From Kitasatospora phosalacinea (GTDB lineage: Bacteria > Actinomycetota > Actinomycetes > Streptomycetales > Streptomycetaceae), in assembly GCF_030268885.1 (NCBI RefSeq), contig NZ_BSSA01000033.1, positions 1-64,000 on the forward strand: DNA of 64,000 nt. The letters are read 5' to 3'. The stretch's first letter is position 1, and the number at the start of each line of letters is the position of its first letter. A program made the translations under genes and the position numbers. Below are positions 32,291-41,255 of the stretch, one piece after another. The notes below the pieces were generated by a model. It was not told the origin of the DNA, ran no database searches, and saw nothing but the letters and a program-made list of their open reading frames with translations.

Positions 32291-34213
32291 GTGACGGTGG
32301 AGAGTTCCGGCGGGAAGGGTCCCGCGGCGGGGGGTCCGGATCCGGACGCCGACCGCGCCTGGTCGCGCGCCATGGACGCCTACACGGCCGGTTCGTACGC
32401 CCGCGCGGAGGAGGAGTTCCGCGCCGCGGTCTACGTCGACCCCGGCATGGCCGACGCCTGGCTGGGCCTGCACGCGCTGCGCAGCGACACCGCGGGCGCC
32501 CTGCTGGCGATGCACCGGCACCGGGACCGCTTCGGCGAGCAGCGCGAGCGCCACCGCCGCCCGCTCAGTTCCTGGTACTGGCTGGGCTGGTGGGTGCAGC
32601 CGGTGCTGGAGACCCCGCAGGACCTCGCGCTCGCGCACGCCTCGCACTGGCTGGACGGCCGTCACCTGGCCGAGCTGGAGCAGGCCCTGACGGCCTGTCC
32701 CCCGCCCGAGCGGGAGCCCGCGGTGCGCTTCCTGCACGCCTGCCGCTCCTACCTGCTCAAGGACTGGGAGCAGCTGATCCGGGACACCGACCGGCTGCTG
32801 GACGACCCGCTGCTGGGCATCGAGGCGGGCCTGTTCGCGGGCATGGCGCGCGTCCGGCTCGACATGTGCGCGCAGGCCCAGCGCCCGCTGGCGGCCTCGC
32901 TGGCGCGCTGCCGCTCCGAGCAGCCGCAGCGCAAGGAGCTGCGCTACTGGCTGGCCCGGGCGTACGAGGGCGCCGGGCGCAGCGCAGCGGCGCTGCCGCT
33001 GTACCGGGCGGTGCACCGGGCGGACCCGGCGTTCATGGACACCGAGCAGCGGCTGGCGGCGATCGCCGCGGAGGACGGGCTGCTGGACGGCGAGGCGTTC
33101 GGCGAGTACCGGGGCGTGGCGGCGCCGCCCGGCAGCGGCGCGCTGGAGGAGCTGGAGCCGGTGGAGTTCCGCGGCGGCTCCGGCGGGGTCAGCGCGGCGG
33201 CCTGCGCCGAGGAGGAGGACGACGGCCCGGCCGCCGCCGAACCGGGCCGGGCGCAGCTGGCCGAGCGGGCCGGGGCCGCGGCGCCGCCGCCCCGGCTGGC
33301 CAACTGGCCCGCCGCGCAGGCCGTTCCGCCCGCCGGGCCGAACCCGGCCCCGGCCGCCCGGCTGGAGCTGGACCGGGCGCTGGCCGAGCTGGAGGCGATG
33401 GTCGGCCTGGACCCGGTCAAGCGCCAGGTGCGGGCGCTGTCCGCGCAGTTGCGGATGGCCCGGCTGCGCGCGGACCGCGGGCTGCCGGTGCAGCCGCCGA
33501 AGCGGCACTTCGTGTTCTCCGGCCCCTCGGGCACCGGCAAGACCACGGTCGCGCGGATCCTCGGCCGGGTCTTCCACGCCCTCGGGCTGCTCTCCGGCGA
33601 CCACCTGGTGGAGGCTCAACGGGCCGACCTGGTGGGCGAGTTCCTGGGCCAGACGGCGGTGAAGGCGAACGAGCTGATCGACTCGGCGCTGGACGGCGTG
33701 CTGTTCATAGACGAGGCGTACTCGCTGGCCAACTCCGGCTACAGCAAGGGCGACGCGTACGGCGACGAGGCGCTGCAGGTCCTGCTGAAGCGGGCCGAGG
33801 ACAATCGGGACAGGTTGGTCGTCATCCTCGCGGGGTACCCGGACGGCATGAATCGACTACTGGCAACGAACCCGGGCCTGAACTCCCGCTTCACCACCCG
33901 GGTCGACTTCCCCTCCTACCGGCCCGCCGAACTCACCGACATCGGCCTGAAGTTGGCGCAGGCCGACGGCGACGGCTGGGACGTGGACGCGGCCGAGGAA
34001 CTGTCCTCGATCTGCGGGCACGTCGTCGCCGAGGGCTGGATCGACCAGCTCGGCAACGGCCGCTTCGTCCGCACCCTGTACGAGAAGTCCTGCGCCTACC
34101 GCGACCTGCGGCTGTCCGGCCAGCGCGGCACGCCCTCCCGTGAGGACCTGGCGACGCTGCGCCTGCCGGACCTGCTGCAGGCGTACGGAGAGCTGATCGA
34201 CGGCCGCCCGTGA
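32291..34213 (+). CDS. AAA+ ATPase of the CbxX/CfxQ-EccA family with N-terminal TPR-like region
   Basis: A 640-residue protein. The first half is helical and TPR-like (MDAYTAGSYARAEEEFRAAV, then LGLHALRSDTAGALLAMHRH). A Pro/Ala-rich linker at about 300-360 leads to a single AAA+ module: Walker A in SGPSGTGKTTVARILGRVF (about 410), Walker B in GVLFIDEAYSLA (about 472), and sensor and arginine elements in NPGLNSRFTTRVDFPSY. The layout equals EccA of type VII secretion. No ESX core genes (eccB-eccE, esxA/B) are in the window, so a T7SS link is open. GTG at 32291 follows a G-rich ribosome site by about 7 bases. It overlaps the DUF4230 gene by 4 bases, implying coupled function. Confidence 0.87.
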   Translation: MTVESSGGKGPAAGGPDPDADRAWSRAMDAYTAGSYARAEEEFRAAVYVDPGMADAWLGLHALRSDTAGALLAMHRHRDRFGEQRERHRRPLSSWYWLGWWVQPVLETPQDLALAHASHWLDGRHLAELEQALTACPPPEREPAVRFLHACRSYLLKDWEQLIRDTDRLLDDPLLGIEAGLFAGMARVRLDMCAQAQRPLAASLARCRSEQPQRKELRYWLARAYEGAGRSAAALPLYRAVHRADPAFMDTEQRLAAIAAEDGLLDGEAFGEYRGVAAPPGSGALEELEPVEFRGGSGGVSAAACAEEEDDGPAAAEPGRAQLAERAGAAAPPPRLANWPAAQAVPPAGPNPAPAARLELDRALAELEAMVGLDPVKRQVRALSAQLRMARLRADRGLPVQPPKRHFVFSGPSGTGKTTVARILGRVFHALGLLSGDHLVEAQRADLVGEFLGQTAVKANELIDSALDGVLFIDEAYSLANSGYSKGDAYGDEALQVLLKRAEDNRDRLVVILAGYPDGMNRLLATNPGLNSRFTTRVDFPSYRPAELTDIGLKLAQADGDGWDVDAAEELSSICGHVVAEGWIDQLGNGRFVRTLYEKSCAYRDLRLSGQRGTPSREDLATLRLPDLLQAYGELIDGRP

Positions 34214-34986
34214 GAGGCCTGCGCAGGGCCCGGCCGGAGCGGTCGGAGGACGTCCCGGCGCCGAGGGGCGGGGACGGGCGGAAGTCCGGTGCGGGGCGGT
34301 CGGGGGACGACCCCGCGCCGCGCCGGGCGGAGGAGCGGACGGCCGGGCGCCGAGGGGTGCCCTGGTACGTCTCCCTGCCGGTCACGCTGGCCGTGATCCT
34401 GGCACTGTTCCTGGGGATGGCGAACCTGGGCTGGCTGCCGGGTCTGCCGAACCCCTTCGCCGAGAAGACCGTCGACCGCAGCCAGCCCGCGGTCCTCAAG
34501 TCGGTGCGGGACATGAGCCGTTACAACGCGGCCACCGGCGACTTCCAGGTCATCGTGGACCTCGCGAACGAGGCCAAGTTCCTGCCGTCGGCGATCCTGG
34601 GCACCCGCAGCCTGTACGTGGGCACCGGCAGCGTCGAGGCGTACGTGGACCTCGGCAAGCTGGGGCCGGACGCGGTGAAGGTCTCCGAGGACCGGCGGAC
34701 GGCGTCCATCACCATTCCGCACGCGCAGCTCGCCGAAGCGGCGCTGGACGTCAAGCGCTCCTACATGTACTCGCAGGAGCGCGGGCTGTTCGACCGGCTC
34801 GGCGACCTGTTCTCGGACAGCAGCGCCGACGACCAGCACAAGGTGGAGCTGCTGGCCGTCGGCAAGATCGACAAGGCCGCGAAGGAGACCGGTCTGACCA
34901 CCACCGCGGAGAACAACACCAAGGCGATGCTGACGGGCCTGCTGGGCTCGCTGGGCTTCACCCAGGTCACGGTCACCGTGGCCTGA
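34210..34986 (+). CDS. DUF4230 membrane-anchored protein
   Basis: A 258-residue protein. A charged 50-residue cytoplasmic tail precedes one membrane helix (WYVSLPVTLAVILALFLGMA, about 51-70). An external domain follows with the DUF4230 pattern: LKSVRDMSRYNAATGDFQVI, then YVGTGSVEAYVDLGKL, and the closing LLGSLGFTQVTVTVA. The function of DUF4230 is unknown. The GTGA overlap with the AAA+ gene makes translational coupling very likely; the ATPase may act on or through this membrane protein. A bidirectional terminator follows. Confidence 0.85.
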   Translation: MRGLRRARPERSEDVPAPRGGDGRKSGAGRSGDDPAPRRAEERTAGRRGVPWYVSLPVTLAVILALFLGMANLGWLPGLPNPFAEKTVDRSQPAVLKSVRDMSRYNAATGDFQVIVDLANEAKFLPSAILGTRSLYVGTGSVEAYVDLGKLGPDAVKVSEDRRTASITIPHAQLAEAALDVKRSYMYSQERGLFDRLGDLFSDSSADDQHKVELLAVGKIDKAAKETGLTTTAENNTKAMLTGLLGSLGFTQVTVTVA

Positions 34987-35006
34987 GCGCCGCCGGAACG
35001 CACGGG

Positions 35007-35035
35007 CGGCCGGCCCCCGCCGAGGGGGCCGGCCG
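35007..35035. terminator. bidirectional terminator between DUF4230 and CNNM genes
   Basis: CGGCCGGCCCCC at 35007-35018 pairs perfectly with GGGGGCCGGCCG at 35024-35035 around a five-base loop. It sits between convergent genes. Confidence 0.88.
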
Positions 35036-35049
35036 TCCGGGTGCGGGCG

Positions 35050-36099
35050 TCAGCGCTGGGCGGCGGCGGGCGGCCGGTGGTCGGGGTCGTGCACCTCGCC
35101 GACCAGTTCCTCCAGCACGTCCTCCAGGGCGACCAGGCCGAGCTGGCGCCCGTCCGGGTCGACCACCGCGGCCAGGTGGGCGGCGGCGCGGCGCATCGCG
35201 GCGAGCGCGTCGTCCAGCGGCAGGCCGGAGCGCAGCACGGTGATCGGCCGCCACAGCCGGGCCGGGACGGGCGCGGTCAGGTCGTCGACCTCCAGCGAGT
35301 CCTTGACGTGCAGGTAGCCGAGGACGGTGCCCTGCTCGTCGGCGACCGGGAAGCGGGAGAAGCCGGTGCGCACGGCCAGGCGCTGGATCTCCTCGCCGGT
35401 GACCTCGCGGCCGACGGTAACCAGCTGCTCGGGGGCCAGCAGCACCTCGGTGACCGGGCGGCTGCCCATCTCCAGGGCGTCCTCCAGGCGTTCGCGGCGG
35501 CTGTCGTCGAGCAGTCCGGCCTCGCCGGAGTCGGTGAGCATCAGCAGCAGCTGCTCGCTGGTGGCGACCGAGTCGACCTCGTCCTTGGGCTCGACCCGGA
35601 ACAGCCGCAGCACGCCGTTGGCGAAGGCGTTCAGGAAGGCGATGAACGGGGCGAGCAGGCGGGCCAGGCGGTCCAGCGGCGGGCCGAGCCAGAGCGCGGC
35701 CCGCTCCGGGCCGGCCAGGGCCAGGTTCTTCGGCACCATCTCGCCGACCACCATGTGCAGGAACACCACGATGCTCAGCGCGATGACGTAGCTCAGCAGG
35801 TGCATCGCCGAGTCGGGCACGCCGAGCGCGTGGAAGGCGGGCTCCAGCAGGTGCGCGATGGTGGGTTCGGCCAGCGCGCCCAGCAGCAGCGAGCAGACGG
35901 TGATGCCGAGTTGGGCGGCGGCCAGCATCGCGGAGACGTTGGACAGCGCGTGCAGCACGGTGCGGGCGCGCCTGTCGCCCGCCTCGGCGAGCGGTTCGAT
36001 CTGGCTGCGGCGCACCGAGATGACGGCGAACTCGGCGCCGACGAAGAAGGCGTTGCCGAGCAGCAGGAGCAGTGAGAAGGCGAGTTGCAGGGCGCTCAT
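35050..36099 (-). CDS. CNNM/CorC-type membrane protein with CBS domains
   Basis: A 349-residue protein often annotated as hemolysin family. The N-terminal CNNM transmembrane domain (about residues 1-190) starts LQLAFSLLLLLGNAFFVGAE; the FFVGAEFA motif is typical. A pair of CBS domains follows (VTEVLLAPEQLVTVGREVTG, then LYLHVKDSLEVDDL-like). The family includes magnesium and cobalt exporters. The C-terminal transporter-associated (CorC/HlyC) domain seen in its neighbour is absent here, so it is the shorter form. The gene overlaps the larger paralogue by 4 bases (ATGA), indicating a coupled pair. Confidence 0.9.
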   Translation of the reverse strand: MSALQLAFSLLLLLGNAFFVGAEFAVISVRRSQIEPLAEAGDRRARTVLHALSNVSAMLAAAQLGITVCSLLLGALAEPTIAHLLEPAFHALGVPDSAMHLLSYVIALSIVVFLHMVVGEMVPKNLALAGPERAALWLGPPLDRLARLLAPFIAFLNAFANGVLRLFRVEPKDEVDSVATSEQLLLMLTDSGEAGLLDDSRRERLEDALEMGSRPVTEVLLAPEQLVTVGREVTGEEIQRLAVRTGFSRFPVADEQGTVLGYLHVKDSLEVDDLTAPVPARLWRPITVLRSGLPLDDALAAMRRAAAHLAAVVDPDGRQLGLVALEDVLEELVGEVHDPDHRPPAAAQR

Positions 36100-37433
36100 C
36101 GGTGGTGGTCCTGGTCCTCGTGGTCGTCCTCGTGCACCCGGCGGACCTCGACCCGGCTGGTGCGGTGCCGGTCGACGGCGGTCACGGTCAGCTCCCAGCC
36201 GGGCAGGTGGGCGCTCTCGCCGACGGCGGGGAGCTTGCCGAGCAGGTCGGCGAGCAGGCCGCCGAGCGTCTCGTACGGGCCGTCGGGGGCGTTCAGGCCG
36301 ATCTTGGCGAGCTGGTCGAGCCGGGCCCGGCCGTCGGCGTCCCAGACCGGCAGTCCGTCGCGCGGGGCGAGCGGGCGCAGGTCGGGGGTGTCGGCGGGGT
36401 CGTGCTCGTCCTGGACCTCGCCGACCACCTCCTCGACGATGTCCTCGATGGTGGCGACGCCCGCGGTGCCGCCGTACTCGTCGACGACCACGGCCATCGG
36501 CTCGCGGCCGCGCAGCAGGTCGAGCAGCCGCTCGACGGGCATGGTCTCGGGCACCAGCAGCGGCGGGGCGGCCAGGTGGCGGACCCTGGTGTGGTCGCGC
36601 CGCCCGGCGGGGACGGCGAGGGCGTCCTTGAGGGTGACGGTGCCGGTGACCTCGTCGAGGCTCTCGGCGTACACCGGGAAGCGGCTCAGCCCGGTGGCCC
36701 GGGTCAGGTTGAGCACGTCGGTGGCGGTGGCGTCCTCCTGCAGGGCGGCGACGTCGATCCGCGGGGTCATCACCGACTCGGCGGTCAGCTCGCGCAGGCC
36801 CAGCGTGCGGACGAACAGCGTCGCGGACTGCTCGTCCATCACGCCGGCCTGGTACGAGTGCCGGGCCAGTGCGACGAGTTCGTCGGCGGTGCGGGCGTGG
36901 CCGAGCTCCTCCTGCGGTTCGACGCCGAAGGCCCGGACGATCCGGTCGGCGGAGCCGTTGAGGAAGGCGATCAGCGGCCGGCAGGCGGCGGAGAACGCGC
37001 GCTGCGGGCCGACCACCGCGTAGGCGACCTGGATCGGCCGGGAGATCGCCCAGTTCTTCGGGACGAGCTCGCCGATCACCATCTGGATCACGGTGGCCAG
37101 CACCAGGCCGACGATCACCGCGGTGCCGCGGGCCGCCGACTCGGGCAGGCCGACGGCGGTGAACACCGGCGTGAGCAGCACGGACAGCGCCGGTTCGGCG
37201 AGCATGCCGACCACCAGCGAGGTGATGGTGATGCCGAGTTGGGCGCCGGAGAGCTGGAAGGACAGCTTGTGCAGGGCCTTGGACAGGCTCCCGGCCCGTC
37301 GGTCGCCGTCGGCCGCGGCGCGTTCCACGGTGCCGCGGTCGGCGGTCACGAACGCGAACTCGGCGGCCACGAACAGGCCGTTGGCGAGGATGAGCAGGAA
37401 GGCCGCGAGCAGCAGGAGCCAGGCGGTGGTCAT
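36096..37433 (-). CDS. CNNM/CorC-type membrane protein with CBS and transporter-associated domains
   Basis: A 445-residue paralogue of the next gene. It has a CNNM membrane domain (AWLLLLAAFLLILANGLFVA, then AEFAFVTADRGTVE), two CBS domains (SVMTPRIDVAALQEDATA, then PMAVVVDEYGGTAGVATIED) and the C-terminal CorC/HlyC domain (LGGLLADLLGKLPAVGES, then RVEVRRVHEDDHE). VDEYGGTAG is a hallmark of this group. A role in divalent-cation efflux is inferred from family members. The coupled pair may form a heteromer. Adenine-nucleotide sensing through the CBS pair is expected for the family. Confidence 0.92.
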   Translation of the reverse strand: MTTAWLLLLAAFLLILANGLFVAAEFAFVTADRGTVERAAADGDRRAGSLSKALHKLSFQLSGAQLGITITSLVVGMLAEPALSVLLTPVFTAVGLPESAARGTAVIVGLVLATVIQMVIGELVPKNWAISRPIQVAYAVVGPQRAFSAACRPLIAFLNGSADRIVRAFGVEPQEELGHARTADELVALARHSYQAGVMDEQSATLFVRTLGLRELTAESVMTPRIDVAALQEDATATDVLNLTRATGLSRFPVYAESLDEVTGTVTLKDALAVPAGRRDHTRVRHLAAPPLLVPETMPVERLLDLLRGREPMAVVVDEYGGTAGVATIEDIVEEVVGEVQDEHDPADTPDLRPLAPRDGLPVWDADGRARLDQLAKIGLNAPDGPYETLGGLLADLLGKLPAVGESAHLPGWELTVTAVDRHRTSRVEVRRVHEDDHEDQDHHR

Positions 37434-37640
37434 CGGGCCGCCCGCCTTTCCTGACGGGGAACGTGCACGGCGGCGCGGGTACTACCGGACGGATCGTCCA
37501 TCGAGGGGAGGTGTCACTCCTCTGGTCGCGGGCGGACGCGGGCAGCCCGGTTCTCGGGTGGGCTTTGCCGCGGTTTTACCAGCGTAGACGATACCCGAAC
37601 GCTTCCCGGGGCCTGTTCGACCCGTCCGTCCGGTGGCGTG

Positions 37641-38102
37641 TCAGGGCTGCTGCTCCCGGACCCCGGCGGCGTGCTGCTCGACCAGGTCGCGCAGGGCGCG
37701 GGCGGCGGCGACGGCCTGCGCCCGCCCGCCGCCGGGCTGGATGCCGACGGCGGCCAGCGCGGTGCCGTCCGCGAGGTCGAGCACCACCCAGGGGTCGCCC
37801 GCCCGGAGGTTCACCCGGACCACCTCGGCCCAGGACAGCCGGCGGCTGCGGACGAAGTTGACCACGGTCAGGCCCGCCTCGTCGGCGACCACCTTGGGGC
37901 GGGCCAGCATCAGGCCGACCGCGGCGAACAGCAGGCCGGAGCAGACCATCATCGCCCGGTCGTTGAACTGCCAGCTCTCCGGCAGCGCGACGGCGAGCAC
38001 CGAGAACAGCACCACCAGCGCGGCGCACAGCGGGTAGAGCACGGCGCGGTTGCGGCGGGGCGCCCAGGTGACGGGCAGGGCGGTGGCGGCGGGGGTGGAC
38101 AC
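37641..38102 (-). CDS. membrane protein with bacterial PH domain
   Basis: A 153-residue protein with two short membrane helices (LYPLCAALVVLFSVLAVALP and MVCSGLLFAAVGLMLARP) followed by a PH-like domain (VVADEAGLTVVNFVRSRRLS, then WAEVVRVNLRAGDPWVVLDL). It is related to the small PH-domain proteins found next to hisG/hisE in streptomycetes. The GTG start has GGAG 6 bases upstream. It is the last gene of the rib-his run. The function is unknown. Confidence 0.87.
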   Translation of the reverse strand: MSTPAATALPVTWAPRRNRAVLYPLCAALVVLFSVLAVALPESWQFNDRAMMVCSGLLFAAVGLMLARPKVVADEAGLTVVNFVRSRRLSWAEVVRVNLRAGDPWVVLDLADGTALAAVGIQPGGGRAQAVAAARALRDLVEQHAAGVREQQP

Positions 38103-38170
38103 GGGTGGCTCCAGGGTGGGGGCCGCGGTCCGGGCGGGGCCGGGGGTGGCGGCCCCCGCCCGGTGGCGGG

Positions 38171-39019
38171 TCAGATGCGGCAGGCGTGGATGTTGGTGAC
38201 CAGGATGGCGCGGGCGCCGATCGCCCACAGGTCGTCCATGATCCGCTGGGCCTCCTTGCGGAGCACCATCGAACGGACCGCGACCCAGCCCTCGGTGTGC
38301 AGCGGCGAGACGGTCGGCGACTCCAGGCCCGGGGTGAGGGCGACGGCCTCGCCGACCTTCTCCGCGCGGATGTCGTAGTCCATCAGCACGTAGCGGCGGG
38401 CCACCAGCACGCCCTGCAGGCGGCGCAGGAACTGCTCGACCGCGGCGTCCTCGCCCGCGCCCTTGGAGCGGATCACCACGGCGTCGGAGACCAGGATCGG
38501 GTCGCCGAACACCTCCAGGCCCGCGTTGCGCAGGCTGGTGCCGGTCTCCACCACGTCGGCGATCACGTCGGCGACGCCCAGGTGCACGGCGGTCTCGACC
38601 GCGCCGTCCAGCTTGGTGACGGTGGCCTTCACGCCGTGCTCGGCGAGGTGCTGCTCGACCAGGCCGGTGTACGAGGTGGCGATCCGCAGGCCGTCCAGGT
38701 CGCGGACGTCCGCAAGCTCGGTGCCGACCGGCTTGGCGAAGCGGAAGGTCGACCCGGCGAAGCCGAGCGCGAGCACCTCCTCGGCCTCCGAGGCGGAGTC
38801 CAGCAGCAGGTCGCGGCCGGTGATGCCGACGTCGAGCCGGCCGGAGCCGACGTACACGGCGATGTCGCGCGGGCGCAGGAAGAAGAACTCGACCTGGTTG
38901 TCCGGGTCGACCAGGACGAGTTCCTTGGCCTCCTTGCGCTGCCGGTAGCCGGCCTCATGGAGCATCTCCGCCGCGGGACCCGAGAGCGAACCCTTGTTGG
39001 GGACGGCGATGCGGAGCAT
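38171..39019 (-). CDS. hisG: ATP phosphoribosyltransferase
   Basis: A 282-residue cytoplasmic enzyme catalysing the first step of histidine synthesis (ATP + PRPP to phosphoribosyl-ATP). It begins MLRIAVPNKGSLSGPAAEML. It contains DLLLDSASEAEEVLALGFAG, the PRPP loop region DVVETGTSLRNAGLEV, and the C-terminal ACT-like regulatory domain (EGWVAVRSMVLRKEAQRIM, then ILVTNIHACRI) of the long, histidine-inhibited form. GAAGGG is 10 bases before the ATG. It is preceded by hisE with a 43-base gap; the two act in consecutive early steps. Confidence 0.97.
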   Translation of the reverse strand: MLRIAVPNKGSLSGPAAEMLHEAGYRQRKEAKELVLVDPDNQVEFFFLRPRDIAVYVGSGRLDVGITGRDLLLDSASEAEEVLALGFAGSTFRFAKPVGTELADVRDLDGLRIATSYTGLVEQHLAEHGVKATVTKLDGAVETAVHLGVADVIADVVETGTSLRNAGLEVFGDPILVSDAVVIRSKGAGEDAAVEQFLRRLQGVLVARRYVLMDYDIRAEKVGEAVALTPGLESPTVSPLHTEGWVAVRSMVLRKEAQRIMDDLWAIGARAILVTNIHACRI

Positions 39020-39062
39020 GAGTGGCGAACCCTTCGCGTTGGCGATCAATGGGGGGTGGGGC

Positions 39063-39335
39063 TTAGAGGTACTTGTAGACGTCTTCGAGCGTCAGCCCGC
39101 GGGCGAGCATCATCACCTGGACGTGGTAGAGGAGCTGCGAGATCTCCTCCGCCGCCTCCTCGGGCGACTGGTACTCGGCAGCCATCCAGACCTCGGCGGC
39201 CTCCTCGACGACCTTCTTGCCGATCGCGTGGACGCCCTGCTGCACGAGCTGGGCGGTGCGGGAGGTCGCGGGGTCGCCGGTGGCGGCCTTCTGCTGGAGC
39301 TCGGCGAAGAGCTCCTCGAATGTCTTGGAAGCCAT
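39063..39335 (-). CDS. hisE: phosphoribosyl-ATP pyrophosphatase
   Basis: A 90-residue protein with the MazG-like HisE fold that removes pyrophosphate from phosphoribosyl-ATP, step 2 of histidine synthesis. Acidic metal-binding helices are visible: FEELFAELQQKAATGDPATS, then GKKVVEEAAEVWMAAEYQ and SPEEAAEEISQLLYHVQVMM. It ends TLEDVYKYL, as expected. It is a separate HisE (not fused to HisI) placed between ribH and hisG on one strand. Confidence 0.97.
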   Translation of the reverse strand: MASKTFEELFAELQQKAATGDPATSRTAQLVQQGVHAIGKKVVEEAAEVWMAAEYQSPEEAAEEISQLLYHVQVMMLARGLTLEDVYKYL

Positions 39336-39418
39336 GATGGGCTCACCTTACGGGGTGCGGGCTGACGGACGGTAAACGGTTTCGCACCGTGGACAGTCGG
39401 ATGGACGGCCGGACGGCC

Positions 39419-39910
39419 TCACGCCTTGGACAGCGCGCGCAGCGCGGCCGCGGTGGCCACCGCCGCGGTGACCGCCTCGTGGCCCTTGTCCTCGGCCGAG
39501 CCGGGCAGCCCGGCCCGGTCCAGGGCCTGCTGCTCGGTGTCGCAGGTGAGGACGCCGAAGCCGACCGGGACGCCGGTGTCCACCGACACCTGGGTCAGGC
39601 CGAGGGTGGCGCCCTGGCAGACGTAGTCGAAGTGCGGGGTGCCGCCGCGGATCACCACGCCCAGCGCCACCACCGCGTCGTAGCCCGCGTCGGCCAGCCG
39701 CCTGGCGGCGACCGGCAGCTCGAAGGTGCCGGGGACGCGGACCACGGTCGCGCCGCCGTCCGCGCCGAGCTCCGCCAGGGCGCGCCGGGCGCCGTCCAGC
39801 AGTCCGTTCATCACCTGCTCGTGCCACTGGGCGGCGACGACCGCGACCCGCAGGTCGGCGGTGTTCTCCAGGTTCTCGGGGGACAGGACGGGGGCTCCGT
39901 GGCCGGCCAT
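39419..39910 (-). CDS. ribH: 6,7-dimethyl-8-ribityllumazine synthase
   Basis: A 163-residue lumazine synthase, which forms icosahedral or pentameric shells and joins the ribitylamino-pyrimidine to dihydroxybutanone phosphate. Family stretches are visible: VAVVAAQWHEQVMNGLLDGA, then VRVPGTFELPVAARRLADAG, then ALGVVIRGGTPHFDYVCQGA and the end GHEAVTAAVATAAALRAL. It is the fourth rib gene of the operon, 49 bases after ribBA. Confidence 0.97.
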   Translation of the reverse strand: MAGHGAPVLSPENLENTADLRVAVVAAQWHEQVMNGLLDGARRALAELGADGGATVVRVPGTFELPVAARRLADAGYDAVVALGVVIRGGTPHFDYVCQGATLGLTQVSVDTGVPVGFGVLTCDTEQQALDRAGLPGSAEDKGHEAVTAAVATAAALRALSKA

Positions 39911-39959
39911 GGTCGTCTTCCTCTGTTCGTTCGGTGTCGGTGCGCTGGTGCGGGTGCGG

Positions 39960-41255
39960 TTACTTGCCGTCGTCGTCGAGCCACGGCAGGTCGTGGCCCA
40001 TCCGGTCGCGCTTGGTGCGCAGGTAGCGCAGGTTGTGCTCGCCCGCGGCGGTGGGCAGCGGGCGGCGGGCGGCGACCTTGAGGCCGTGCTCGGTGAGCGC
40101 GGTCTGCTTGGCCGGGTTGTTGCTGAGCAGGGTCAGCGAGCGCACGCCGAGGTCGGTGAGCATCTGCGCGGCGATCGAGTAGTCGCGGGCGTCGGCGGGC
40201 AGGCCCTGGTCGAGGTTGGCGTCGACGGTGTCCAGGCCCTGCTCCTGCAGCTGGTAGGCGCGCAGCTTGTGGGCCAGGCCGATGCCGCGGCCCTCGTGGC
40301 CGCGCAGGTAGAGCACCACGCCGCGGCCGGCCCCGGCGACGGCGGCCAGCGAGGCCTGCAGCTGGGGGCCGCAGTCGCAGCGCAGCGAGCCGAACACGTC
40401 GCCGGTCAGGCACTCGGAGTGCAGCCGGACGAGGACGTCCTCGCCGTCGGGGAGGCGGCCGTCCGCGTCCAGGCCGCCCGCCACCAGGGCCAGGTGCTCG
40501 GTGCCGTCGATGGTGCCGCGGTAGCCGACGGCGGTGAACGTGCCGTGCTCGGTGGGCAGTTGGGTGACGGCGGCGCGGTCGACGTGCAGTTCGGTGCGGC
40601 GGCGGTAGGCGATCAGGTCCTCGATCGAGATGATCGCCAGGCCGTGCTCGCGGGCGAAGGCGTGCAGTTCGGGCAGCCGGGCCATGGTGCCGTCGTCGTT
40701 GACCACCTCGGCGATGCCGCCCGCCGGGGCGAGCCCGGCGAGGCGGGCCAGGTCGACGGCGGCCTCGGTGTGGCCGGGGCGGACCAGCACGCCGCCGTCG
40801 ACGGCGCGCAGCGGGAAGACGTGCCCGGGGCGGGTCAGGTCGGCCGGTTCGGTGCCCGGGCTGGCCAGCAGCTTGACGGTGCGGGCCCGGTCGGCGGCCG
40901 AGATGCCGGTGGAGACGCCCTCGCGGGCGTCCACCGAGACGGCGTACGCGGTGCCCTTGCGGTCCTCGTTGACCCGGGTCATCGGCGGCAGCTTCAGCCG
41001 GTCGAGCTCCTCGCCGGTCATCGGGACGCAGATCACGCCGGAGGAGTACCGGACGGTGAAGGCCAGCAGCTCGGGGGCGGCGGCGGAGGCGGCGAAGACG
41101 ATGTCGCCCTCGTTCTCGCGGTCCTCGTCGTCGACCACGATCACGGCGCGGCCGAGCGCGATGTCGGCGATCGCGCGCTCGACCGGGTCGAGGGCGAGCG
41201 GCTCGGCGGGCAGCGGGTGGTCGGCGGGCTCGGTGCCGGCGGGCTCGGTGCTCAT
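39960..41255 (-). CDS. ribBA: bifunctional DHBP synthase / GTP cyclohydrolase II
   Basis: A 431-residue two-domain enzyme supplying both precursors for riboflavin. The N-terminal DHBP synthase (RibB, about 20-215) has the acidic loop DDEDRENEGDIVFAAS and GHVFPLRAVDGG. The C-terminal GTP cyclohydrolase II (RibA) has the zinc cysteines in HSECLTGDVFGSLRCDCGPQ and the GTP loop GHEGRGIGLAHKLRAYQ. Both active sites look intact. The ATG overlaps the stop of ribM by 4 bases, so translation is coupled. Confidence 0.97.
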   Translation of the reverse strand: MSTEPAGTEPADHPLPAEPLALDPVERAIADIALGRAVIVVDDEDRENEGDIVFAASAAAPELLAFTVRYSSGVICVPMTGEELDRLKLPPMTRVNEDRKGTAYAVSVDAREGVSTGISAADRARTVKLLASPGTEPADLTRPGHVFPLRAVDGGVLVRPGHTEAAVDLARLAGLAPAGGIAEVVNDDGTMARLPELHAFAREHGLAIISIEDLIAYRRRTELHVDRAAVTQLPTEHGTFTAVGYRGTIDGTEHLALVAGGLDADGRLPDGEDVLVRLHSECLTGDVFGSLRCDCGPQLQASLAAVAGAGRGVVLYLRGHEGRGIGLAHKLRAYQLQEQGLDTVDANLDQGLPADARDYSIAAQMLTDLGVRSLTLLSNNPAKQTALTEHGLKVAARRPLPTAAGEHNLRYLRTKRDRMGHDLPWLDDDGK

